This document shows, one piece after another, positions 1-9,172 of a DNA stretch of 64,000 bases; within the stretch, counting starts at the first letter, position 1, and every line of letters begins with the position of its first letter. This stretch comes from Exophiala sp. HKRS030 (lineage: Eukaryota > Ascomycota > Eurotiomycetes > Chaetothyriales > Herpotrichiellaceae). A model generated the notes under the pieces. The model saw only the letters and a program-made list of their open reading frames with translations, was not told the DNA's origin and did no database searches. The stretch spans positions 375,665 through 439,664 of the forward strand of contig JAHWDD010000003.1 of NCBI GenBank assembly GCA_023897205.1, written 5' to 3'. The translations under genes were made by a program, and so were the position numbers.

Positions 1-302
1 GCGACGTCGGCAGGCTACTCGGCGAGATGCTCAGACAGCCCGGGGGCGCCGCCCTGGGGGACACCCTGATGAAGTACGTCTACAAGGGCATGGCGAGCGG
101 GGCCGGCGGTGGCGGCAACAGTAACAAAGGTACGAGCCCTCAGGCCACCGGGTCGGGATTCAGTCAGATCCAGGGCAGAAATTTCGGGGAAGGCGGTGGC
201 GGCCAGGTGATGAGCGTGCTGCTCAGCTGGCACGAGAAATTGACAGAGGTGGTTGGCGTGGGAGGTATCGTCAGGGTCATGTCTGATCGGAGGACGGTAT
301 AA
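1..302 (+). CDS. Actin-related protein 2/3 complex subunit 5 (ARPC5/p16), 3' partial
   Basis: The reading frame is open from base 3 and stops at 300-302, giving the last 99 residues; the 5' part lies outside the window. The segment LMKYVYKGM followed by a Gly/Ser/Asn-rich insert and then LLSWHEKLTEVVGVGGIVRV and RRTV is the recognisable C-terminal half of ARPC5, where animal and yeast proteins have a similar KYIYKG...LLQWHEK...GVGSIVRV ending. ARPC5 is the small helical subunit that links ARPC4 and ARPC1 in the Arp2/3 complex, which nucleates branched actin at cortical patches and endocytic sites. The glycine-rich insert (about residues 30-62 of the visible part) is longer than in well-known homologues. 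The gene converges on the dynactin p62 gene, with 262 bases between stop codons. Identification is firm; the start and upstream introns cannot be seen. Confidence 0.88.
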   Translation, partial: DVGRLLGEMLRQPGGAALGDTLMKYVYKGMASGAGGGGNSNKGTSPQATGSGFSQIQGRNFGEGGGGQVMSVLLSWHEKLTEVVGVGGIVRVMSDRRTV

Positions 303-564
303 AAGCGACAAAAAAGAATCAAGGCGGGAGTTGTCGAAATGGTTCAACATGATGGCCTGTTTATGACTTCCCTCGGGGAAGAGGGACCTGGCAAAGGCTG
401 TGTATGTACTACGGTTCTGATAGAAACAAGCAACGCCGACAAGCCACTTGAATCCACAAAAGAAAAAAAAAAGCAATGGTGTTGTGTGAGTGTCACCGAC
501 AGAAACAAAACAATTCCATCTGGGGTATCATTGAAAAGACGCCCGCTTTAATCGCCTACTCACT

Positions 565-2467
565 TCAACAATCGACTCGCCCAATGCCCAAGACCATCCA
601 ATAACTCAGTTCCCTCTTCCCGTCGTCGGCGTCTTCGCCTTCCTCGAGGAGCTTGTCCTTTTTGCGTCGCTCGATCATCGCATCCTCGTCCGTGACCGTC
701 CATTCCAACCTCACCCGGATGGGGATCTCGATCACGTCCTCGTCTTCCTCCAAGACCTCGCCTTGTCTCCTGAAGATGGTGGCCGGGACGATCTCGAGCA
801 CCACACTCACCCAGTTCCTGCCCTGGTCGTACAATTTGCCGGCGATCTGTTCGCCCCCGGAAGCATTGACCATGCCTCTGTTGTTATTGTTGGCAGCATT
901 GTTACCGCCGGTAGTATTGTGACTGTTGCTGTTCAAGGCATCGTCCCACGCGTCGCTGTTTTTGCCGATCTGGAACTGAGGGCACAGTATCGTCACCCGG
1001 TGGCCGTGCTTGCCGGGGGTCACACTCGGGCTGCCGAGGCCGACACTCACGTCCTCGAAGAGCGGGTTGCGCAGGGTCATGATGAACTGGACGGGTTTGC
1101 CGGCCGAGAGGAGGAGGTCGGCTCCGTCGGGCCCCGGAGGTGGTAAGCCCCCAGACACGGGGAGTGGTTTGACGGTCACGTAGGGGATGTAGTTGAGGGC
1201 GATGAGTTTGATGCGGTAACGAGCCGAGCTGATCTTGAGCTCGGGTCGCGTGAGGATGTGTTTGCAAGCCGCGCAGCGTTTGGAGCGCTTCGTGCGCATG
1301 AGCGTAGGCATCGGTTTGAGGTCCGAAACCCCCAGAGCGTCCGGGTTGCCTATGAAGGATGGATACTGGAATGCCCGTTGTGAAGAGGTCGTGGTCTCTT
1401 CGTAGTCCAAAATTGGTCCTGAAGAAGGTTCTACGACTTTGAACCCTTCGTCTCGCGTTCTGGCCTCGCGCATTATGGTGAGTTTCTGACGGGAGCGCTT
1501 CAAGGAACTTGACGGGTTGGTGTAGATGTTCATGATTCTTTGAAGGGACGAGGGCGAGGAATAGGCCATGTCAAGTGCCGACGTTGGGAAGTCGACATCG
1601 GTAGCGGACGATTCTGCGATTTGGTCCTTGTAACTGTACTAATGTCAGTGTGCGATCGACCTCAATATCTGGCGCTTCCCCTCGACACCTCTTGTTGCAT
1701 TTCTTTATAAACTTACAATGTCTTGAGAGCATTAAACCTAGATGCCGAATCCAGTGGTGCTCGTGGCATTGTCCTGTTTGTGGATTCGGGCGGCTCAGTC
1801 TGGTCGGAGGGAGAAAAAGGTGGCAATGCGAGGGAGGATTTTCGGGGAGGTTGGTCTTGACCCGACGAGTATGGAGATTTGATACTGGACGACCTCGGTT
1901 TGGCTCCGTTCGAGAGATCGTCCATCTGAGTACGGATGCCGGTTGGCTTGTCGAATTTGAGGCCGACGTCAAGGGTATTCCACATGCAGTAATTGCAGTT
2001 GAGAATGAACGGTCCTTCCTTCGGGTCTCCCACAGAAGTTGTGATCATCTGAGATGTACATATGGGACAGTGGTAGCAGTTGCGTGGCTGATACATTGGT
2101 CAGGACTTGTCAGTATCCATGAGGTTTCCTTTTGGGAAGAGATTCCAAAACTTACACATCTGTTGCCTTCGCCTCTGACCATGACCTTTGGACTTTCGAA
2201 CAAGCAATCTGGACAGTACACGGCGTTGATTTCTTCCGTCACACACCGCGGACATTTGATGTCGTGACATTCTTCACAGTAGAGTAGATTTTCAGGGGGG
2301 AATAGCGAAAAGGATGATCGAGGTTGTCGAGAGTCGAACGTTTCTTCATCTTGCTGAATTTGTTGGTCCAAGTCCACCTCGCGCGAGAGTCTCTTGGAAG
2401 TCAACGCCCTTCGAGAGACATCAGAACAGGGGCAAGAAATGAAAGTGTATGGAAACAAATTGGCCAT
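565..2467 (-). CDS. Dynactin p62 subunit (DCTN4 family)
   Basis: Three exons: 2467-2156, 2087-1717 and 1633-565, giving 583 residues. The start MANLFPYTFISCPC is the usual beginning of fungal dynactin p62. Zinc-binding cysteine pairs follow: CEECHDIKCPRC and YCPDC in exon 1, NCYHCPIC and NCNYC after the first junction, and CAACKH in exon 3. The C-terminal half holds the beta-rich region typical of DCTN4 (for example PVQFIMTLRNPLFEDVSVGL). Intron 1 (2088-2155) has donor GTAAGT and intron 2 (1634-1716) has donor GTAAGT and acceptor ACAG; both joins restore family sequence (RC|PRNCYHCPIC and KTF|YKDQIAE). p62 sits at the pointed end of the Arp1 filament in dynactin, the activator of cytoplasmic dynein used for nuclear and organelle transport in hyphae. 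A longer upstream start is in frame but lacks family similarity. Confidence 0.9.
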
Positions 2468-3497
2468 GGCGGTCGGTGGTAACAGGCCTGCAAGATTCAA
2501 CTTGTCGAACTGATCGAGTTGGAGATGAGACGAGTGTGGAACATCCTTATGGCTTGTTGTTACTACTGGTATTGTTGTATAGGGTTCTGACGACCTTTTC
2601 GTGAATGTGTTGAACCTACAGTACCGGGTAGAAGTATCACATAACACACGCGCGAGATGCGTGTCGGCAAAGATTCCCTCTTTGGTTGGTACAGTAAATA
2701 TCAAGAGACTACAGCACCGAACCTCATACGGTACACTTTGGTGGCGCCATTTCATTCATCGATAAACTTAGCAAGGTCACTGTCTTGAGGATTAAAATAC
2801 AACACTCGTTGCGGCCCTATTACTTGACTATGGAGTTCATCTCTGGTCAACAACGGCAAGGCTATTACGGAAGTATTCACTGCGGAGAAAGACCCCTAGA
2901 GTGAGAGAAACCCATTTTCTATTAATATTACTGCTCCGATTACGGAGGGAAGGGAGACAAAGCAGTGTCCTGTCCCTTATAACTCTCTCGGAATGTGCCA
3001 CATTGAAGGGTACAAGGCGTTGACCCTCTTACTCCGTATTTCTCCAACAATTCCACAGGAACGATGACCAGGACTTGTCTCTGTATTTGACGGAGTACGT
3101 ACGGAGTAAAGTGCCGATTCCTTGTAAAAAAGATGCGTGTTTATTGTAGTGTATGAGGGGAAACAGCAACTCTCGGTTCAATATTCAAATGTCCAGTAGA
3201 AACCTTCAAGAGTACATTGATCTCCTTCACTTCTGGGCTTTTGATGATTTCTTTGCTTTGCCTTTTTGAAAACACGTCTGATCTCTTTTGACTTTAAATA
3301 CCTCATCACAAGACATTTACCTCTCTTTAGCCCGATATCCGGGTCAAATACTCCCTCTCCAGACCATCTCCGAGGCTTCTTATTGACCATTGTTGGCAAC
3401 AAACACCTACAAAGTTGGACAAATTGAGCCAGAGTATTCTCAATTTACTTCACATCCTCTCTTCTTAAATAAGCAGCATCTCATTCTCACCTCCGCC
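2468..3497. other. Divergent intergenic region, 1.0 kb
   Basis: This lies between the dynactin p62 start (minus) and the isopropylmalate dehydrogenase start (plus), so it should hold both promoters. It contains TACTCCGTA at 3030-3038 and TACGGAGTA at 3100-3108, the latter overlapping a near-direct duplication (ACGGAGTACGTACGGAGTA, 3090-3108). A 74-codon minus ORF near 3178-3402 shows no recognisable features. Confidence 0.5.
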
Positions 3498-4935
3498 ATG
3501 GCAGCTCCAGTCCTCCCCAATTCCGCCGGACCACAGACATTCCGCGTCCTCGTCCTCCCAGGCGATCATGTCGGGCCCGAAGTCATGAAGGAAGCCATCC
3601 GAGTTCTGGACGTCGTGGAAGCCTCGTCGCAAGGTCGAGTCAAGTTTCAATACAATTGGCAGATTTGCGGTGGTTGCAGTATCGACAAGCACGGCACTCC
3701 CATCACCGACGAAGTATTAAGGATTGCAAAGGAAGAGAGTGATGCGGTACTCTTTGGTTCAGCAGGTGGTCCAGAATGGTAAGTTGACTGCGGCGTCTCT
3801 CCCCCCCCCCCCCCCCCAAAAGGCATACCAACTCTTGTCATCGTCGCTAACTCCGAGCCTTCTTTCTTCTCCTTTGGTCAAATCCAGGGGCACGAAACCA
3901 CCCAACCCTGAAGCGGGTCTCCTTCGTCTCCGACAACACCTCGACGCTTTCGCCAACATCCGCCCTTGCACATTCTACTCACGCAGCTTGGTCGACCAGT
4001 CTCCACTGAAACGGTCCATCGCCGAGGGGACCAATTTCATCGTGCTCCGCGAGAACTGCAGCGGCGCCTACTTTGGACCAAAAGTCGAAGAACCGGACAT
4101 GGCCAGCGATTCTTGGACCTACCGCCGGGACGAGATCGAACGGTGTGCCCGTGTGGCCGCGGCTCTGGCGACGACCATGGGTCGTGACGGCAAGGGCAAC
4201 GGAGGACCCGCCGTGGTCTGGTCCAGCGACAAGGCCAACGTGCTCGCCTCGGGGCGACTGTGGCGCCGGGTCACGACCGACGTCTTTGCCAAGGAATTCC
4301 CGCACGTCGACCTCAAGCACCAACTCGCCGACAGCCTGAGCATGCTCATGGTCAAGAACCCCCGCATGTTCAACGGGGTCATCCACACCGACAACACCTT
4401 CGGGGACATGCTGTCGGACCAGGCCGGTGGGGTGGTCGGCACCTTGGGGGTCCTCCCCAGCGCGAGCCTCTGTGGGATCCCCGACGGCCGGTCGCGGTGT
4501 CACGGCATCTACGAGCCCGTCCACGGTTCCGCCCCGGACATCGCGGGAAAGGGGATCGTCAACCCGACCGCCCAGATCCTCAGTGCCGCCATGATGCTGA
4601 GGTACTCTTTCGGCCTGCAGGCCGAGGCCACCGCCATCGAGGCGGCCGTCGAAAAGATCCTCGACTCCAGGGACATCGGTGGACTCGAAATCAGGACCGG
4701 TGACCTCGGTGGGAAGGCGACGACCACCGAAATGGGTGACGCCGTCTGTCGAGTTCTCGCGGAGATTCTAAAGGGTAACAGCACCGGAGTGGCAAAGGAG
4801 AACAACGACTCCGCCACTGAAAACCACATGGTGTCTCCAGTTCACGAGACTCACCAATCTCAAAACAAACCTTGGGAAAAGTTACTCAAAAAGGAACGTG
4901 TCCCTACCGGACCAAACGAGAGTATTGCACTTTGA
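3498..4935 (+). CDS. 3-isopropylmalate dehydrogenase (leucine biosynthesis)
   Basis: Two exons, 3498-3778 and 3888-4935 (442 residues); the intron splits the Trp codon of GPEWG and contains a run of 17 C. The enzyme oxidises and decarboxylates 3-isopropylmalate to 2-oxoisocaproate with NAD+. Family motifs run in order: VLPGDHVGPEVM near the start, SDAVLFGSAGGPEW (about 80-95), RPCTFYSRSL, SDKANVLASGRLWRR (about 206-220), SDQAGGVVGTLGVLPSASL (about 268) and EPVHGSAPDIAGKG (about 302), plus NPTAQILSAAMMLRYS. Yeast Leu2 is about 364 residues; this one carries a polar C-terminal tail of roughly 60 residues after the core. The usual ELxGGIYFG segment reads ENCSGAYFG. The first ATG of the longer frame (3390) is rejected because MAAPVLPNSAG begins at the expected distance from the dinucleotide-binding core. 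It may be the housekeeping enzyme or a paralogue. Confidence 0.92.
3801..3817 (+). repeat. C17 homopolymer inside the isopropylmalate dehydrogenase intron
   Basis: Seventeen consecutive C lie about 20 nt after the donor GTAAGT. The tract is unusual for its length and purity in an otherwise balanced sequence and is a likely hotspot for length variation or sequencing error, without affecting the protein. Confidence 0.9.
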
Positions 4936-5265
4936 TCTTTTTTTTAAAGTCTGCACACACAAGAGAAAATTCGGTAGTGAGTGCCTGGCACTCCAACAAT
5001 TCCGAGACACCATTTAAACAGTAACAGAAGATCCCTTGCCATATCCGTTCGAGTACGGCGAATGCAGAAAAGAAAATTGCAAACGAAGAATGACCAAGTT
5101 CATTCATGGAGTAATCATGACTTTCTTATCATTTACCTGCCCATTACATACTCGTAAAAAGTTTTGCCCAAGGTGTTGGCGTGCTCTCGTCCCACGGACA
5201 ATAATGATGTAAATCGCCGCTCAACGCCGCGCTGACCCGGTCCTATCTGCTACCACTGTACCTCA
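4936..5265. other. Convergent 3' intergenic region
   Basis: About 330 bases lie between two convergent stop codons. I see only a T-rich tract just after the isopropylmalate dehydrogenase stop (4939-4946) and no gene. Confidence 0.5.
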
Positions 5266-8200
5266 TCACATCACAATGCAATCTCGGTCCCGGCCTTGCA
5301 TGTTTGCAGCAGGCCTTGATGGTCCAGCACCTACACCCTGCTGAGACATGTACCCGCCCGGCATACGCTGCTGCTGCTGCTGTGGTGGGTAATACGAACT
5401 CGTTTCGTTGTACGCACTCAACCTCCGACCCGGTTGTCTCCTGCCACCCATCACCGGTGCATTCGGCCCGGGTGGATGCGGCTGCTCCAGACTTGGGCCT
5501 GAAGTATTACTGATTGTCCCCGAAAGCTGTGTGCTCGAATTGAAAGGGCTGGGCTCTGCTGCAGGATGAAGTGGACTACCGACTGGAGGGATATACGGAC
5601 GTCCCTTGGCAGCTTCGTCGTATGTAGGTGGCGGAGCCTCGTCTGCCGAATCAATCGGTCGATTGACGCCTGGATTTGCGGCACGGGCATTGCGTGGTGG
5701 GATTGCTGGCCGCACCTCTGGCTGCGACCTTAGTGGTATCGGAATATTACCTGTCGACCGGCGGGGAGCGCTGTCACTGCCGTGGCCATTGTTGTTGCCG
5801 CTATGCCCGCTGTTGTTGTTAGTGGAAGTCGCGGGAGTACTTCTACGACGATTTCTATCGGCTCGCTGCCTCTGTTCCTCCTCCTCCTGTAGCTGTAGTG
5901 CCATGGCAAAGTCGGCATCGTGCTGTTCTTGTTGTTCTTGTGGTGACAGCGGAGCTGCAGATCCTGGGTCGCCTGCTGGTAACAACTGAGAGGTTCGTCG
6001 TGAAGCTGGATGCCTTCGAGAATCATCCACTCCATCACTATGGCTGACAGGCATGAAATCACCCGAAAAGAATTCGTTGTGTGTGCCCGCTATGTCAACA
6101 AGGCTCTCCCAGATGACCTCGTCACGATCCGCATATCCGGCATCGGTGATCAACGTGAATAGGAGACCACTCTCAGGATGCTTGTAGATCGTGCTGAAGT
6201 GGTCATTCCGAAACATGATAGCAAAGCTTCCTAAAGGTATTGAACTTTGGACCGCCTTTAAGCCTGTCGGCGTCAACTGTGTCGGATAAGTATGTAGGAA
6301 GTTTTTGATCGCATTGATATCTTCCCACATGTTCTGTTCTGTTGGCGTCAAGCCCTCTCTCGTGAGCTTATACTCTAGTTCTTCCTCACCGAATTGTAAG
6401 GCTTGGGCGTCCTCATAGGTTTGTGCTGATCGGGAGAACGCTTTGTGTGCGTCCGAACTAGGTTCTGGAAGCCAGCCATGGACAAGAGGAACGGAAAAGG
6501 CGCCATAAAGCTTCATGTCGGTGGTCGACTCGAATGTCCCTAGTCTAGACCGTGCTTGATCTTCTTGAGGCACGCTAGGCATGGAGTCATCGAGATCCAG
6601 TAGACTTGGGAGTGGTGCTGATGATGGAACGAACCTCGGGTTTGCATTCATACCGGTGCGTAGTCGCATCAAGAAGCTGTTCAACTCATCCACGTCTGGG
6701 AGGTTCGCTCCAACGTTTTCGTACCCTCGAGATAGCAGCTCGTCCATGAGTGTCTCGATAATGAGGCCCAGTGTTACTTGCTCCCGTGACCGAAGTGCTT
6801 CATCCAGAACCGCTTGTGATTCATTCGGCGCTCCCAAAATCAGAGCGTTGACCAAGGCAAGTAGCGGGCATGGTCCGTTCTTGTTCTGCGTCAACATTGA
6901 AGATCTCCGCAACCTGCGAGAACTAACATCAAACCAGTTGAAGTGCTTGATCTGATATGTCTCATTCCTCTGTTCGATCATCTTTGCGACCTCTTCTTCC
7001 GAGGGGGCCGTCATACGTATGCTCGGTCGCGGAGCTTTTGACGGGGGAGGACCGTCAGGTGGATCGTAATATTCTGTGTCCGAACGCTGAGACGGTCGTG
7101 TCGGCAGAGAAGGCCCAGTCTCATCGTCCTCCTCTAGTAAAGAAGGCTCGTCATGAGTGACTTGGTTAGTGGTCGCAGCGTTCGGCAAGGTCTCTAATTC
7201 GTCCTTGAGGGACACGACTCCGATATTTTGGTGACCACGGTCTAGTAAGTCATCATTGTAGCTCGAGACTTGTTTCTGTGACGGCGCGAAAGGGATTGGT
7301 GACGCTGCCGAGGGAACCAGATTGTGATGAGCTGCCCACGGGTTTTCTATATGATTTGACTCGGATGAAACTGGAATCAGAGGGGGCTGTGAACTAAAGG
7401 GAGAGAAGGACTCTGTAGGTGGAGGTGGTGGTGGAGGAGGAGGAGCCTGTGGCATGGGAGGTTGTAGACTCGGCATGTCATCCTGCCGTTTCACAGCTGG
7501 TAATTCTGGTCCAGTGAGACCATTGTTGAGCGGCCGGGCTGCGCCTATATTACCAATGCTGAGGTCCTGGAATTGATTCATGAAGGGCCCAGTTTCTCCT
7601 CTGTCAGGAGACTTGCCTTTGTCCTCTTGAGGACCGCCATTCTCAGCCGACTGAGAATATGACGGCCGCCTAAATGGATTGTTAGAAGCAAATGCTGTGT
7701 CTGCTTCGAGAGCAGGCGATGTTGGACCTGGACCAGGACTCAGACCACCAGCGACTGGTTTCCTCCTTATCCCTGGAGATTTCTCTGCAGCCTCCACATT
7801 AATCCATGGGTCGTGACTTCTCTCGATATCTGGAACTGATGCTCCAGGCCTTTCAGGACTCTTGTTCCCTCCATCTTCTTCATCTGACTCTTCCCAGAAG
7901 CCCTTCGACCGGTCGCTGTCTAGTGACGACCTCGGTGTATCTCCTTGAGACTGCCCTGCTCTTAGAATGTTTGGAATATTTGCTAATGAATTCTGTCCTG
8001 CCGGGGTTTGGCTGTCATCCTGCGTCCGGGCACCACCTGGCTTCAGAATATCTGGCAATGGTCGGTCTGCCCTTAACTGATGCGTAGAGACATTCGACCA
8101 AGGGTTGTGTGAATCCTGGAATCCGCGCTGTCGGTCTCGCGGAGATCTCGTGACGGGAGGGAGTTCTGTCGAATCGGGGATTAGGCTGGGTTGCATAGAG

Positions 8201-8274
8201 ACGTCGTCAGAAGAGAAATTAGGCTGTGGTAGAGAGCCTGTGGGGTATGGCAAGGGTGTCTTGTGCATAACCAT
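5266..8274 (-). CDS. MINDY-family (FAM63/DUF544) deubiquitinase
   Basis: Single exon, 1002 residues. Residues 1-430 are a disordered Pro/Ser-rich region with a poly-Pro run. The catalytic domain follows at about 440-720, starting IKHFNWFD. It contains QNKNGPCPLLALVNALIL, in which Cys469 is the expected nucleophile and the preceding Gln the oxyanion residue, and FRNDHFSTIYKH, in which His692 is the expected general base. MINDY enzymes trim Lys48-linked polyubiquitin. After the domain, DADFAMALQLQEEEE (about 775-800) resembles the motif-interacting-with-ubiquitin helix found C-terminal in MINDY1/2. The last four residues, CIVM, form a CaaX box expected to be prenylated, so membrane attachment is inferred. 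All catalytic residues are present. Its stop converges on isopropylmalate dehydrogenase. The long disordered N-terminus is the main departure from animal homologues, which are about half as long. Confidence 0.9.
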   Translation of the reverse strand: MVMHKTPLPYPTGSLPQPNFSSDDVSMQPSLIPDSTELPPVTRSPRDRQRGFQDSHNPWSNVSTHQLRADRPLPDILKPGGARTQDDSQTPAGQNSLANIPNILRAGQSQGDTPRSSLDSDRSKGFWEESDEEDGGNKSPERPGASVPDIERSHDPWINVEAAEKSPGIRRKPVAGGLSPGPGPTSPALEADTAFASNNPFRRPSYSQSAENGGPQEDKGKSPDRGETGPFMNQFQDLSIGNIGAARPLNNGLTGPELPAVKRQDDMPSLQPPMPQAPPPPPPPPPTESFSPFSSQPPLIPVSSESNHIENPWAAHHNLVPSAASPIPFAPSQKQVSSYNDDLLDRGHQNIGVVSLKDELETLPNAATTNQVTHDEPSLLEEDDETGPSLPTRPSQRSDTEYYDPPDGPPPSKAPRPSIRMTAPSEEEVAKMIEQRNETYQIKHFNWFDVSSRRLRRSSMLTQNKNGPCPLLALVNALILGAPNESQAVLDEALRSREQVTLGLIIETLMDELLSRGYENVGANLPDVDELNSFLMRLRTGMNANPRFVPSSAPLPSLLDLDDSMPSVPQEDQARSRLGTFESTTDMKLYGAFSVPLVHGWLPEPSSDAHKAFSRSAQTYEDAQALQFGEEELEYKLTREGLTPTEQNMWEDINAIKNFLHTYPTQLTPTGLKAVQSSIPLGSFAIMFRNDHFSTIYKHPESGLLFTLITDAGYADRDEVIWESLVDIAGTHNEFFSGDFMPVSHSDGVDDSRRHPASRRTSQLLPAGDPGSAAPLSPQEQQEQHDADFAMALQLQEEEEQRQRADRNRRRSTPATSTNNNSGHSGNNNGHGSDSAPRRSTGNIPIPLRSQPEVRPAIPPRNARAANPGVNRPIDSADEAPPPTYDEAAKGRPYIPPVGSPLHPAAEPSPFNSSTQLSGTISNTSGPSLEQPHPPGPNAPVMGGRRQPGRRLSAYNETSSYYPPQQQQQRMPGGYMSQQGVGAGPSRPAANMQGRDRDCIVM

Positions 8275-9172
8275 GATGTCGTGAGTAGAGGATCACTGTT
8301 GGGACGCAGTGTGCTGTTCAGCTCCCAAGACAATCAAAGACCGGATTGTGTGTTGGCTGCCTGCGATTCACTGTGCATGATATCTGGAGAGTTGTTTGTA
8401 CAAAACAATCAAGGGCGCCTGAGAATACATCAGTCTTTCCAGCTAGATAGGTAGGAAGGCTGGATGGCGAAGTCTCTCATACAGGTAGACATTCAATTGA
8501 AGACCAGAATAGTCATGAGAAGTGATGGGAAGCCGTCGTCCGCGTAAGCGTTTGTTTAACGGTTCATCTGTGTGTCTGTACGGATACTTGGGTTGATCAA
8601 TAGCGCCTGCAGATCGAGTGACGTAGGGCGTGCCTGAGCGCAGGGTCCACGAGTCCAATAATAGGCACGGATACGAATACTCTGCTTGTACACCGTCTGC
8701 CCTTAATATGCTGTAAGGCAGATGCCTAGCTACATGGTACCAAGGGTATACTTATCACTGAAGTAACCCCCGAATTACCGTCTGAGGCTGTGTACAGCCT
8801 ACAGATCAGGCATCACAATTGATCATTGCCCACTCACGAGAGAGGTAGATAAAGTACCCTGAGGTAGAATGGGAAAGAATACGCATACTGTATTTGGCCA
8901 GAGCCTTCTGCTAAGTACCTCTTTGCCCTGTACACCTTGAATCCTCAATGTCCTTTACTATTGCCACAGATGAAAGGTCCCGTAGGAACTCATCGTATCT
9001 CGATGCTGTTCAAACCCAAGCAATATCCGAGCATAAAAGATCCCATTCCTGCGCCTCCCATGCGGAGCAGACTACAATTCTACATAGGTGATACAAATGT
9101 GAGTATAAAATCAAACATTAGTGGAGTAATATAGGACAATTGCAACAATTCGAACAAATTTCCACTTCATGG
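8275..9172. other. Intergenic region upstream of the MINDY gene, 0.9 kb
   Basis: This is the promoter side of the MINDY gene and the 3' side of the Snt1 gene. No convincing coding frame, tRNA or repeat is visible. Confidence 0.4.
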
